Source: CAYOFK01 sp964403185 (lineage in GTDB: Bacteria; Bacteroidota; Bacteroidia; Bacteroidales; VadinHA17). From it: a stretch of 12,908 nucleotides of DNA. Below the pieces are notes generated by a model, which was given only the letters and a program-made list of their open reading frames with translations, was not told where the DNA came from and searched no databases. Below, piece after piece: positions 1 through 6,882 of this stretch (positions are counted from its first letter, which is position 1; each line of letters starts with the position of its first letter). Both the position numbers and the translations under genes were made by a program. The stretch spans positions 1-12,908 of the forward strand of contig CAYOFK010000086.1 of NCBI GenBank assembly GCA_964403185.1. The letters run 5' to 3'.

Positions 1-640
1 ACAGTGTAGGAGAATTGGTAGGCTCCAGGGGATGGATCCTGATCCGGCTGTTTTGCTCCCTGAAATATCTGCCCAGCCCCATGACGGTTCCGCCGGTTCC
101 AACACCGGCCACGCAGGCTTGTGGGGTCATATCCCGGTACCTTAACTGCCACCAGATCTCAGGTCCCGTTGTGGAGTAATGGGCGTCACTGTTATCATTG
201 TTTGAAAATTGGCGTGGCAGGAATACTTTCGGGTCTTTGCGGGCCATTTCCTCTGACATCTCAATACTCCCAAGGAATCCGCCCTCTTCTTTTGTTACCA
301 AACGGATATCGGCACCAAAACTCCCGATCAGGGTGATGCGTTCCTTACTCATCCAGTCAGGCATAAAAATAGTTACCTTATGTCCCAGCGCCCGTCCGAT
401 TGCAGAAAAGGAAATGCCGGTATTGCCACTGGTAGCCTCAACGATCCTGTCGCCCGGCTTCAGTTTTCCGGATTGATGTGCCTGGCTGATAATGTGAAAA
501 GCCATGCGGTCTTTTATACTTCCCGTCATATTCAGGTTCTCTGCCTTGGCATAAAGCACCCGGTCTTCACCCCTGAAGGTAAAGTGAATGGCAAGGAGGG
601 GCGTGTTTCCAATCAGATTGGAAAGTCCGAGTATCCTCAT
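1..640 (-). CDS. Cysteine synthase family PLP enzyme, N-terminal 213 residues (cut by window edge)
   Basis: This is a fold-type II PLP enzyme of the cysteine synthase family, expected to make L-cysteine from O-acetylserine and sulfide in the cytoplasm. The start is the ATG at 640, which gives the family-typical opening MRILGLSNLIGNTPLL. Visible motifs are the PLP-lysine segment NMTGSIKDR (Lys43), the substrate loop EATSGNTG (68-75), and the glycine-rich phosphate-binding GVGTGGT (179-185). The reading frame is open from 640 to base 1 with no frameshift; the remaining C-terminal third lies outside the window. The segment FGADIRLVTKEEGGFLGSI is like Bacteroidota cysteine synthase B-type proteins, but CysK, CysM and cystathionine beta-synthase cannot be told apart from this part alone, so no symbol is given. 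A weak purine-rich AGGATG lies about 14 nt upstream of the start. The gene points away from the recQ operon and is separated from it by about 800 bp, so it has its own promoter. Confidence 0.93.
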   Translation of the reverse strand, partial: MRILGLSNLIGNTPLLAIHFTFRGEDRVLYAKAENLNMTGSIKDRMAFHIISQAHQSGKLKPGDRIVEATSGNTGISFSAIGRALGHKVTIFMPDWMSKERITLIGSFGADIRLVTKEEGGFLGSIEMSEEMARKDPKVFLPRQFSNNDNSDAHYSTTGPEIWWQLRYRDMTPQACVAGVGTGGTVMGLGRYFREQNSRIRIHPLEPTNSPTL

Positions 641-816
641 TTTTTCATTTTCATCCTGCCTCATTTATACGCGATGGATTTAATTGTCAGGAACCAATAG
701 ACGAAAGTCAGATTTTTTTTCCAGAAGCGAAAACAAATCTGCTATAAAACATACCCGGGAAGGAAAAGTGGAGGAGGGGGCGAGGGGGTATAAAAATTTG
801 TACAAGAGCAATGTAG

Positions 817-835
817 ATCGACTTTGCAAGTCGAT
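817..835. repeat. Perfect 8-bp inverted repeat with 3-nt loop
   Basis: ATCGACTT (817-824) pairs exactly with AAGTCGAT (828-835) around the loop TGC. No T-run follows on either strand, so it is not a standard intrinsic terminator. It could be a small palindromic repeat, a protein-binding operator, or a remnant of a mobile element. It sits about 180 bp upstream of the cysteine synthase start, far for a simple operator. Confidence 0.6.
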
Positions 836-1399
836 TGTGGTCTGCAAGGCCGCTGATCATAGGCGACTTTTCCAAAGCTCCAAAGGAATGCCTCTGGGAA
901 AATGCCTTCCATCCGGAGAAATCATTTTCATCCTGTTCATTATACAGACCAGAGGAACCATATTATAAGGAAGAATTATTCCGAAAGTATCCGATACAAT
1001 TCAAGATTCAGATAGTTTCTATTTATTGTTTAGCTGGATTCAACCCTGGTTCGGGAAGCTGGGCCATCCTATGGTGTCGGTCGGCTGAAAATGTTTCCAC
1101 CGAGTTTGTTTGTTTGTTTCGGAACACCTGGTTATCTGTCTGTATCGTATTTGTCCACGGAGTACAAACGTATCTGTTTTTTTTTCTCTGAGGGTTATTG
1201 CAGGCAACGGTTCTGTATAAGCGTAGTGCGGGTTTTGGAGCGATTAACCGTCCACCGGCACGAAGGTTTGATAATACATCTTGTGCCTCATCGCAGCTAA
1301 ACACGACAGGTAAAAGTTTCCCGATTCTTGCATGTTTAAGATCAAAATCATTCAACAATCAGCTTAAGCCACCTATAGCATTTTTTAAAAGATCGTTAA

Positions 1400-1425
1400 C
1401 TGCGTCCGCCGAAGCCCTGGCGCAG
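1400..1425 (-). terminator. Probable terminator of the recQ-exonuclease-rlmI operon
   Basis: Read on the minus strand, 18 nt after the rlmI stop codon, CTGCG pairs with CGCAG. CC and GG extend the stem past a single bulged A, and the loop contains a GC-TTCG-GC mini-hairpin. A modest T-rich tract (ATCTTTT) follows about 7 nt later. The stem is G+C-rich and well placed, but the T-run is short and offset. An alternative pairing (TCCGCC with GGC and GGA, 1405-1427) makes it look like a small intergenic palindromic repeat instead. Confidence 0.45.
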
Positions 1426-1442
1426 GAAGATCAAATATTCCA

Positions 1443-2630
1443 CTATTCCACATACAGGACCAAACCCTTAAGATACTCTCCTTCAGGGTGGTAAATATTT
1501 ACAGGATGATCAAGGGCTTGGTGTAGCTGGTGCAGTATCCTTACTTTTCTTCCGGAAGTGGCGGCAGCAACAAATACTGATTTTCTGAAATTCTCTTTAC
1601 TCACTGCCTGGGAGCATGAAAAACTGAACAGAAGCCCGCCGGGCCGGATGATCCTCAAAGCTTTTAAGTTTAGCCTTTTGTATCCCTGTAAGGCCTGGGG
1701 GAGTACATTCTGGTGCTTGGCAAATGCGGGAGGATCAAGAATGATCAGATCGTAATTACCGGCCGGTTGTTCAAGAAAATCAAAAGCATCGGTCATAAAG
1801 GACCTGTGTATCCTGCAGTCAGGTTCATTCAGAAGTACGTTCTGATCGGCCAATGCAACAGCACTGTTTGAACTATCCACAGTGTGTACCAGGGCAGCCC
1901 CTCCCTTAAGGGCATAGACAGAAAAGCCGCCGGTATAACCAAACATATTCAGAACATTCCGGCCCTTTGAATACCCGCCTGCAAGAAGGCGATTCTCACG
2001 TTGATCAATAAAAAACCCTGTTTTTTGTCCTTTCTCCCAATCCACTTTAAACAGGTGGCCATTCTCTTTAATGGTTCCGAAATCCTTTGGTTTAACCAGC
2101 CAGCCATCCTGATCCCGGATACCGGCTTTAAACGGAAGGGTTTTTCCACTCTTGCAATAGACCCCCCTGAGGCGTTGCCCCAATACATTGGAGACCGCTT
2201 CAATAATCATATCCCGGGCCAGGTACATCCCAACAGAATGGAACTGAAGCACCAATACCCCATCATAATAATCTGCGATCATTCCCGGCAGATCATCGCC
2301 TTCGGCATGGATCAACCTGTAAACATTTGTATCTTCCCGGTCAACCAGGCCCATGGATTTCCGGTACTCAAAAGCAGATGAGATCCGGCTGGTCCAGAAT
2401 TCCAGGTCGGGAATGGTCTTCCGGAATGAAAGTATCCTGACGGCAATGGATCCGGGCTGAAAGTGTCCCAGAGCAAGGAACCCGTTTTTATTATCAAAGA
2501 CTTCAACCAGGTCTCCCTCCAGAGGCTGCCCGTACATTTTTTTTATCGCCCCTGAAAAGACCCAGGGATGTTTACGTTTCAGGGACTGATCCTTCCCTGA
2601 TTTAAGGATGATCCGCTTTATTTCCTTCAA
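1443..2630 (-). CDS. rlmI: RlmI-type 23S rRNA m5C methyltransferase (PUA + SAM methyltransferase)
   Basis: This is an S-adenosylmethionine-dependent rRNA large-subunit methyltransferase of the RlmI family, which in E. coli makes m5C1962 in 23S rRNA. At 395 residues it is full length for the family. An N-terminal PUA-like RNA-binding domain (about 1-75, with HPWVFSGAI at 21-29) is followed by the central region with RLIHAEGDDLPGMIADYYD (105-123) and GQKTGFFIDQRENR (201-214). The SAM-binding NMFGYTGGFSVYA lies at 228-240, DPPAFAK at 299-305, and FSFSCS holds the expected catalytic Cys339. The C-terminal HPEGEYLKGL is also typical. The start is a TTG at 2630: an in-frame TGA lies 18 nt upstream, and the next in-frame Met (residue 32) would remove conserved sequence. 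The first 29 nt overlap the 3' end of the exonuclease gene in another frame and no Shine-Dalgarno is seen, so translation is probably coupled. Substrate position is inferred from the family. Confidence 0.93.
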   Translation of the reverse strand: MKEIKRIILKSGKDQSLKRKHPWVFSGAIKKMYGQPLEGDLVEVFDNKNGFLALGHFQPGSIAVRILSFRKTIPDLEFWTSRISSAFEYRKSMGLVDREDTNVYRLIHAEGDDLPGMIADYYDGVLVLQFHSVGMYLARDMIIEAVSNVLGQRLRGVYCKSGKTLPFKAGIRDQDGWLVKPKDFGTIKENGHLFKVDWEKGQKTGFFIDQRENRLLAGGYSKGRNVLNMFGYTGGFSVYALKGGAALVHTVDSSNSAVALADQNVLLNEPDCRIHRSFMTDAFDFLEQPAGNYDLIILDPPAFAKHQNVLPQALQGYKRLNLKALRIIRPGGLLFSFSCSQAVSKENFRKSVFVAAATSGRKVRILHQLHQALDHPVNIYHPEGEYLKGLVLYVE

Positions 2631-3243
2631 TTCTATTGTTATTCAAATGGTTATATATCTCCAAACAGGCCCATGCATCAATGCAGGCATACCGGATCTG
2701 CTTTTCTGTCAGCACCGGTTGGTCCCAGTTTGACAGTTGTTGTGATTTGGAAATTTTCACACCCAGAATGATGGCCGCAATTTTCCTGAGTCCGTTATCC
2801 TGAATGTGGAAGGCATCGGTGTAGTTTGCCAGGTCAATAAAACCTCCGGGGGTAAAGTCCCTGTATTCCTGCAGGCCGATCAGGTCATCTCTGGTGGCTA
2901 CCCCAACCTTTTTTATGGTGCGGTCTTCGAAAATACGTACAAGCTCTTCGGGCAGGCCCATCCTTTTAAGTCTGAAAAGCCATACAATTCCGGGCGCCGC
3001 AAGCTGGAGCAATGCGATGCTGTTTTTACGTCCTTTTTTAAATGAGGGTCTCGATTCGGTATCAAATCCGAGAACCTTATACTGTCTTATCTGGTGACAC
3101 AGTTCCGGAACAGCCCCGGGATCTTCAACAAGCACAACGGTTTCCTCAAAAACCGCCTGAGGAAGTGCATTCACCGCATCCTGGGGGATTGAATTAGGAT
3201 ACAGATGTTCTTCAAAAGCCGGATTGGAGTGATCTGTTCCCAT
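2602..3243 (-). CDS. Stand-alone DEDDy 3'-5' exonuclease (RNase D / WRN-exonuclease-like)
   Basis: A 213-residue protein that is essentially one 3'-5' exonuclease domain, with no HRDC or helicase domain. All three exonuclease motifs are visible: Exo I LGFDTES (metal ligands Asp61 and Glu63), Exo II GVATRDDL (Asp119 or Asp120), and Exo III RYACIDAW (Tyr185 and Asp189, the YxxxD form that defines the DEDDy subclass). QLSNWDQPVLTEKQ (169-182) just before Exo III is typical of RNase D-like and WRN-like exonucleases. The roughly 35-residue N-terminal extension has no recognised motif. The ATG at 3243 begins 2 nt after the recQ stop codon, and the 3' end overlaps rlmI by 29 nt, so the three genes form one transcript. 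The expected activity is metal-dependent 3'-5' degradation of DNA or RNA; the natural substrate cannot be read from the sequence. The position suggests work with RecQ or in RNA maturation. Confidence 0.9.
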   Translation of the reverse strand: MGTDHSNPAFEEHLYPNSIPQDAVNALPQAVFEETVVLVEDPGAVPELCHQIRQYKVLGFDTESRPSFKKGRKNSIALLQLAAPGIVWLFRLKRMGLPEELVRIFEDRTIKKVGVATRDDLIGLQEYRDFTPGGFIDLANYTDAFHIQDNGLRKIAAIILGVKISKSQQLSNWDQPVLTEKQIRYACIDAWACLEIYNHLNNNRIEGNKADHP

Positions 3244-3245
3244 TA

Positions 3246-5165
3246 TTACGTATTTTGAAACGGTTTTGTCCAGGTTAATTTCTGGTTCTCACTATATTTT
3301 ATCTTATCATTATCGATCAGGAACCGGATGACTTTCAGAACCTTCTCCTCCGCCATTCCGGATTTCACGACCAGGGTCTCCAGTGGGATGGCCTCCTTTT
3401 TCAGTGTGTCCTTAATCTGATCCAGAATGAGGTCGAACTCATACGCACTCATATCCAATTCGTTTCTTTTGGTACACACGTCACACTGGCCGCATCTCAG
3501 GGATTCATGATCGCCAAAATATTCCAGGAGAAACTGACTTCTGCATTTTGCCTGAGAAGTTGCATACTGCCAGATCCTGTCTTGTCTGAGTATGAATCCT
3601 TCTTTTCTTTTGACATAATTTTCATGTGATATGATGAGGTTTTTTTTATCAAGCCGTTCTTCCGTAAAAATCAGGTAGGGAGATTTTTTTTGTGGAATGA
3701 ATTGAATGATCTTGAGGGAACTAAGTTTCTCAAGATACTGTTTAACAACCTCTTCTGAGATCTTTGCTTTTCTTGCAAGGAAAGATTCATTAATATTCAC
3801 ATATTCTGTAAACACCCCAGTATAGGATCTCAGAAGAAGCTTTATGAAACCATCAAAAGACTTGTTTGCTACCTGGAACCTGTACAATCCGTCACGCTCA
3901 ATCAAAAAATGGACTCTGGAAGGATTCTTGATTTCCTCGGTCAGTTCTATATAGCCTTCCCGCTCAAGTGTTTTCAGGCTGTTATAAACCACCAGAAGAT
4001 TCATTTTATACCGGGAGCTGAAATCTGCAATGTTAAAATCAAAGACCATATTCTTCCCTCCCCCCACCGGGATCTGAAAGTAATTCCCCAGGGCTTCATA
4101 AATATTCTTTATAGCTTTCAGTTCCGGGAATTTAACAAGCACCCGTTTATCCATCCGTGAACGGTCAGACCGGTTAATAAGGAGTATGGACTCTGCAGGC
4201 TTGTCATCCCGGCCGGCACGTCCCGACTCCTGGAAGTAAGACTCAACCGAATCCGGGATATCATAGTGTGCAACCAACCGGACATCTGCTTTATCTATGC
4301 CCATTCCAAAGGCATTGGTTGCAACAATGATCCTGTATTTCCCTGCCATCCAGTCCTCCTGCCGGGATTCCCGCACATGGTAATCGAGTCCTGCATGATA
4401 GTAAGTAGCTGAAATCTTTTGTCTGGCCAGTTCCTCAGCCACTTCACGCGCATGCTTCCGGGTGCGGACATACACAATGCCAGAGCCCCTGATCCCTGCA
4501 ACCAGTCTGGTGAGTTGCTTAAGTTTATCCTCAATATCCAGAACCTTGTAGATCAGATTCTTTCTTTCAAAACTGGTCCTGAGAACATGCTTGCTCCTGA
4601 ATCCGAGTTTTTCCTGGATATCATCCAGAATATCCTCAGTAGCTGTTGCGGTCAATGCAAGTATGGGCACTTCAGGATGAAGGTCACGAAGCCCGGCAAT
4701 TTTAAGGTAGGAGGGCCTGAAATCATAGCCCCATTGAGAAATGCAATGGGCTTCATCCACAGTGATCAGGTTCACATTCATCTTGGCCGCCCTGATCCGG
4801 AATAACTCTGTAGAGATTCTTTCGGGTGAAACATACAGGAATTTGTAATCTCCGTAAATACAATTGTCCAGTGTAATATCAATTTCCGACCGGGACATTC
4901 CGGAATATACGGCTGCCGCCTTAATATCCTTTCCCTTCAGGTTTTCCACCTGGTCTTTCATAAGTGATATCAGGGGAGTAACCACAATGCAAATACCATC
5001 TTTGGCAAGAGATGGAATCTGGAAGGTAACGGATTTGCCTCCGCCGGTCGGCATCAGGCCAAGTGTATCTTTTTCAGCAGATACCGATTTAATGATATCT
5101 TCCTGCAGGGGCCGGAATTTCGGATGACCCCAGTAACGCATAAGTATTTGCTGATATAAATCCAC
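3246..5165 (-). CDS. recQ: RecQ-family ATP-dependent DNA helicase
   Basis: A superfamily 2 3'-5' DNA helicase for recombination and replication-fork repair. I place the start at the GTG at 5165 (639 residues): AGGGA lies 5 nt upstream and translation opens with VDLYQQILMRYWG, the family's N-terminus. An ATG at 5279 would add 38 Cys/Pro-rich residues with no family likeness. With GTG numbering, FRPLQEDII (motif 0) is at about 17-25, Walker A PTGGGKS at 39-45, DEAH at 137-140, the aromatic-loop region SQWGYDFRPSY at 143-153, LTATAT at 171-176, and motif VI QESGRAGRD at 312-320. The zinc cysteines (541, 558, 561, 564; KCRSQFLLEYFG...CGQCDVC) lie about 160 residues further from the core than in E. 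coli RecQ, with a winged-helix-like segment between. About 75 residues follow with no evident HRDC domain. It is the first gene of a three-gene minus-strand operon. Confidence 0.95.
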   Translation of the reverse strand: MDLYQQILMRYWGHPKFRPLQEDIIKSVSAEKDTLGLMPTGGGKSVTFQIPSLAKDGICIVVTPLISLMKDQVENLKGKDIKAAAVYSGMSRSEIDITLDNCIYGDYKFLYVSPERISTELFRIRAAKMNVNLITVDEAHCISQWGYDFRPSYLKIAGLRDLHPEVPILALTATATEDILDDIQEKLGFRSKHVLRTSFERKNLIYKVLDIEDKLKQLTRLVAGIRGSGIVYVRTRKHAREVAEELARQKISATYYHAGLDYHVRESRQEDWMAGKYRIIVATNAFGMGIDKADVRLVAHYDIPDSVESYFQESGRAGRDDKPAESILLINRSDRSRMDKRVLVKFPELKAIKNIYEALGNYFQIPVGGGKNMVFDFNIADFSSRYKMNLLVVYNSLKTLEREGYIELTEEIKNPSRVHFLIERDGLYRFQVANKSFDGFIKLLLRSYTGVFTEYVNINESFLARKAKISEEVVKQYLEKLSSLKIIQFIPQKKSPYLIFTEERLDKKNLIISHENYVKRKEGFILRQDRIWQYATSQAKCRSQFLLEYFGDHESLRCGQCDVCTKRNELDMSAYEFDLILDQIKDTLKKEAIPLETLVVKSGMAEEKVLKVIRFLIDNDKIKYSENQKLTWTKPFQNT

Positions 5166-5338
5166 CTGAATCCCTGTTACAAAACTGATTGGATATGAAG
5201 GGCAATGACAACTTTCTATTAATACGGAATACGGGAATGCCGGATGCTTTTCCGAACAAATAAAAAGCTCTGAACCCATCCTGCATCCGCGTTTTTTTTG
5301 TAATTTGCGCCACTTAAAATTAACTAAATTTTACTATA
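5166..5338. promoter_or_regulatory. Divergent promoter region between recQ and guaB
   Basis: This 173-bp A/T-rich gap must hold the promoters of both divergent operons. Candidate Bacteroidota elements (consensus TTG around -33, TAnnTTTG around -7) are imperfect. For guaB, TAATTTG at 5301-5307 is one base short of consensus and has no clear -33 partner. For recQ on the minus strand, CAGTTTTG (5187-5180) lies 21 nt after GTTG (5212-5209). The gap has no long inverted repeat resembling a purine repressor site or riboswitch. That both promoters lie here is well supported; the exact elements are not. Confidence 0.4.
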
Positions 5339-6808
5339 ATGTCATTTCAGTCAGATAAAATACTCACCGATGGAATCACATTTGATGACGTCCTTTTAGT
5401 CCCCTCATACTCAGATGTTTTGCCAAGAGATGTAGATATAAGCACCTACTTTACCCGGAATATCAGACTGAATACGCCCATTGTTTCGGCGGCAATGGAT
5501 ACCGTTACTGAAGCAGCCCTGGCCATTGCTATCGCCCGTGAGGGGGGCATTGGGGTTATTCATAAGAACATGAGCATTACAAGCCAGGTACATGAGGTTA
5601 AGAAAGTGAAGCGGGCCGAAAATGTCATGATATTTGATCCAATCACCATCAGGGCAGATGCCAGTGTTCAGGATGCCATGAACCTGATGGAAGAATATAA
5701 GATCGGGGGCATTCCGGTGGTTCGCGATGAAGGCATCCTGATCGGTATTGTAACCAACAGGGATCTCCGGTTTGAACGGGAAGGGGGCAAACCCATCAGG
5801 GAAGTGATGACCCAGGACAATTTGGTTACAGCTTCCGAAGATACAGATCTTTCCAAGGCTGCCGGCATCCTCAAGAATCACAAAATTGAGAAATTACCCA
5901 TTGTGGACGATAAGGATCACCTGATCGGACTGATTACCTATAAGGACATCACCAAAGCAAAGGACCGCCCCAATTCGTGTAAGGATGAAAAAGGAAGACT
6001 GAGGGTTGCCGCAGGTGTTGGCATTGCTTCAAACACTATGGAACGGGTTGAGGCTTTGGTGAAGGCCGGTGTTGATGCCATTGTTATAGACACGGCCCAT
6101 GGCCACGCAAAAGGGGTGATCGACATGGCCGGAGTGGTAAAACAGGCCTTCCCGGATATAGACCTTGTAGTTGGAAATGTTGGAACGGTTGAAGGTGGCA
6201 AAGCCCTGGTAGATACCGGTGCTGATGCGGTAAAAGTGGGTATAGGACCAGGTTCCATTTGCACCACCAGGATCATTGCAGGAGTTGGGGTGCCGCAGTT
6301 AACCGCCATATTTGAGGTTGCAAAAGGCCTCAAAGGAAGTAGTGTTCCCATTATTGCAGATGGTGGCATACGTTACTCCGGGGATATTGTAAAAGCATTA
6401 GCTGCCGGGGCCGATACCGTAATGGCCGGATCATTGTTTGCAGGAGTGGAAGAATCTCCCGGCGAAACCATCATTTATAACGGCCGTAAATTTAAATCAT
6501 ACAGGGGAATGGGATCGATAGAGGCCATGCAGAAAGGTTCAAAAGACAGGTATTTCCAGGATGTGGAAGATGATATCAGTAAACTGGTTCCTGAAGGAAT
6601 TGCTGCCAGGGTTCCCTATAAAGGATTGCTCTCAGAAATGATCTACCAGATGCTTGGAGGACTACGCGCCGGTATGGGATACTGCGGGGCCTCCAACATG
6701 GCCGGGTTGAAAAAAGCAAAGTTCCTGAAAATAACCAATGCCGGTATCGTGGAAAGCCATCCGCACGATATAACAATAACCAGGGAAGCACCTAATTACA
6801 GCAGATGA
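5339..6808 (+). CDS. guaB: IMP dehydrogenase (guanine nucleotide synthesis)
   Basis: Inosine-5'-monophosphate dehydrogenase oxidises IMP to XMP with NAD+, the committed step of GMP synthesis, in the cytoplasm. The 489-residue length is exactly that of the bacterial enzyme. The beta-alpha barrel starts at GITFDDVLLVPSYS (12-25). Two CBS domains are inserted between about residues 95 and 210, with characteristic GGIPVVRD and EKLPIVDDKDHLIGLIT strands. The catalytic loop GPGSICTTR places the nucleophile at Cys308. IIADGGIRYSGDIVKALAAGA (338-358) binds phosphate, FKSYRGMGS (385-393) binds the nucleotide, and SKDRY provides the flap Arg404-Tyr405 pair. The ATG at 5339 gives the expected N-terminus; no Shine-Dalgarno is evident, which is common in this phylum. 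It is transcribed divergently from recQ. The next gene starts 74 nt downstream beyond a hairpin, so it may share a transcript with the envelope genes or be partly terminated before them. Confidence 0.97.
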   Translation: MSFQSDKILTDGITFDDVLLVPSYSDVLPRDVDISTYFTRNIRLNTPIVSAAMDTVTEAALAIAIAREGGIGVIHKNMSITSQVHEVKKVKRAENVMIFDPITIRADASVQDAMNLMEEYKIGGIPVVRDEGILIGIVTNRDLRFEREGGKPIREVMTQDNLVTASEDTDLSKAAGILKNHKIEKLPIVDDKDHLIGLITYKDITKAKDRPNSCKDEKGRLRVAAGVGIASNTMERVEALVKAGVDAIVIDTAHGHAKGVIDMAGVVKQAFPDIDLVVGNVGTVEGGKALVDTGADAVKVGIGPGSICTTRIIAGVGVPQLTAIFEVAKGLKGSSVPIIADGGIRYSGDIVKALAAGADTVMAGSLFAGVEESPGETIIYNGRKFKSYRGMGSIEAMQKGSKDRYFQDVEDDISKLVPEGIAARVPYKGLLSEMIYQMLGGLRAGMGYCGASNMAGLKKAKFLKITNAGIVESHPHDITITREAPNYSR

Positions 6809-6813
6809 TCTTA

Positions 6814-6832
6814 TATGAGCAGGTTGCTCATA
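6814..6832 (+). terminator. Stem-loop after guaB, possible weak terminator or attenuator
   Basis: TATGAGCA (6814-6821) pairs perfectly with TGCTCATA (6825-6832) around a GGT loop, beginning 5 nt after the guaB stop codon. The following sequence ATCATTTTAT has only a short T-run and the stem is not G+C-rich, so full termination is doubtful. It may partly uncouple guaB from the foldase genes or protect the guaB mRNA 3' end. Confidence 0.4.
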
Positions 6833-6882
6833 ATCATTTTATAACCGGTTGCAAAACAATACTGCTGGCAAATTATTAAACC

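Larger units (their letters stand above)
641..1442. other. About 800-bp intergenic stretch without a convincing gene
   Basis: This stretch separates the cysteine synthase gene from the end of the recQ-exonuclease-rlmI operon. All open frames in it are short (at most about 118 codons), overlap one another on both strands, and show no clear family motif. It holds a G/A-rich run near 766-790, a perfect hairpin at 817-835, four GTTT units at 1104-1119, and a stem-loop at 1400-1425 that probably ends the rlmI transcript. The promoter of the cysteine synthase gene must lie near its left end, but I could not identify a convincing Bacteroidota -7/-33 pair. A minus-strand frame at 1023-1358 has a faint tyrosine-recombinase-like patch; see findings. 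The stretch may be decayed sequence. Confidence 0.6.

Noticed and set aside
1020..1080. GGTTCG-containing segment considered as a tRNA T-arm
   Set aside because: No acceptor, D-arm or anticodon stem can be fitted around it.
1104..1119. Four tandem GTTT units
   Set aside because: Too short and simple to be more than a chance microsatellite in A/T-rich intergenic DNA.
684..1191. Two overlapping plus-strand open frames (94 and 118 codons) in the gene-free stretch
   Set aside because: They overlap each other in different frames, lack ribosome binding sites and family motifs, and have low-complexity tails such as YLFFFL.
4419..4805. 128-codon plus-strand open frame inside recQ
   Set aside because: Antisense to helicase core motifs of recQ and without recognisable domains.
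5335..5340. TATAAT resembling a -10 promoter box before guaB
   Set aside because: It overlaps the guaB start codon, so it cannot direct a transcript carrying that start, and Bacteroidota promoters use a different -7 consensus.
5411..5881. 156-codon minus-strand open frame inside guaB
   Set aside because: It lies wholly antisense to a clearly coding guaB with intact CBS domains, and its translation shows no family motif; it is a shadow frame.
5938..6369. 143-codon minus-strand open frame inside guaB
   Set aside because: Composition is Pro/Thr/Ala-rich, as expected from reading the antisense of guaB; no independent support.
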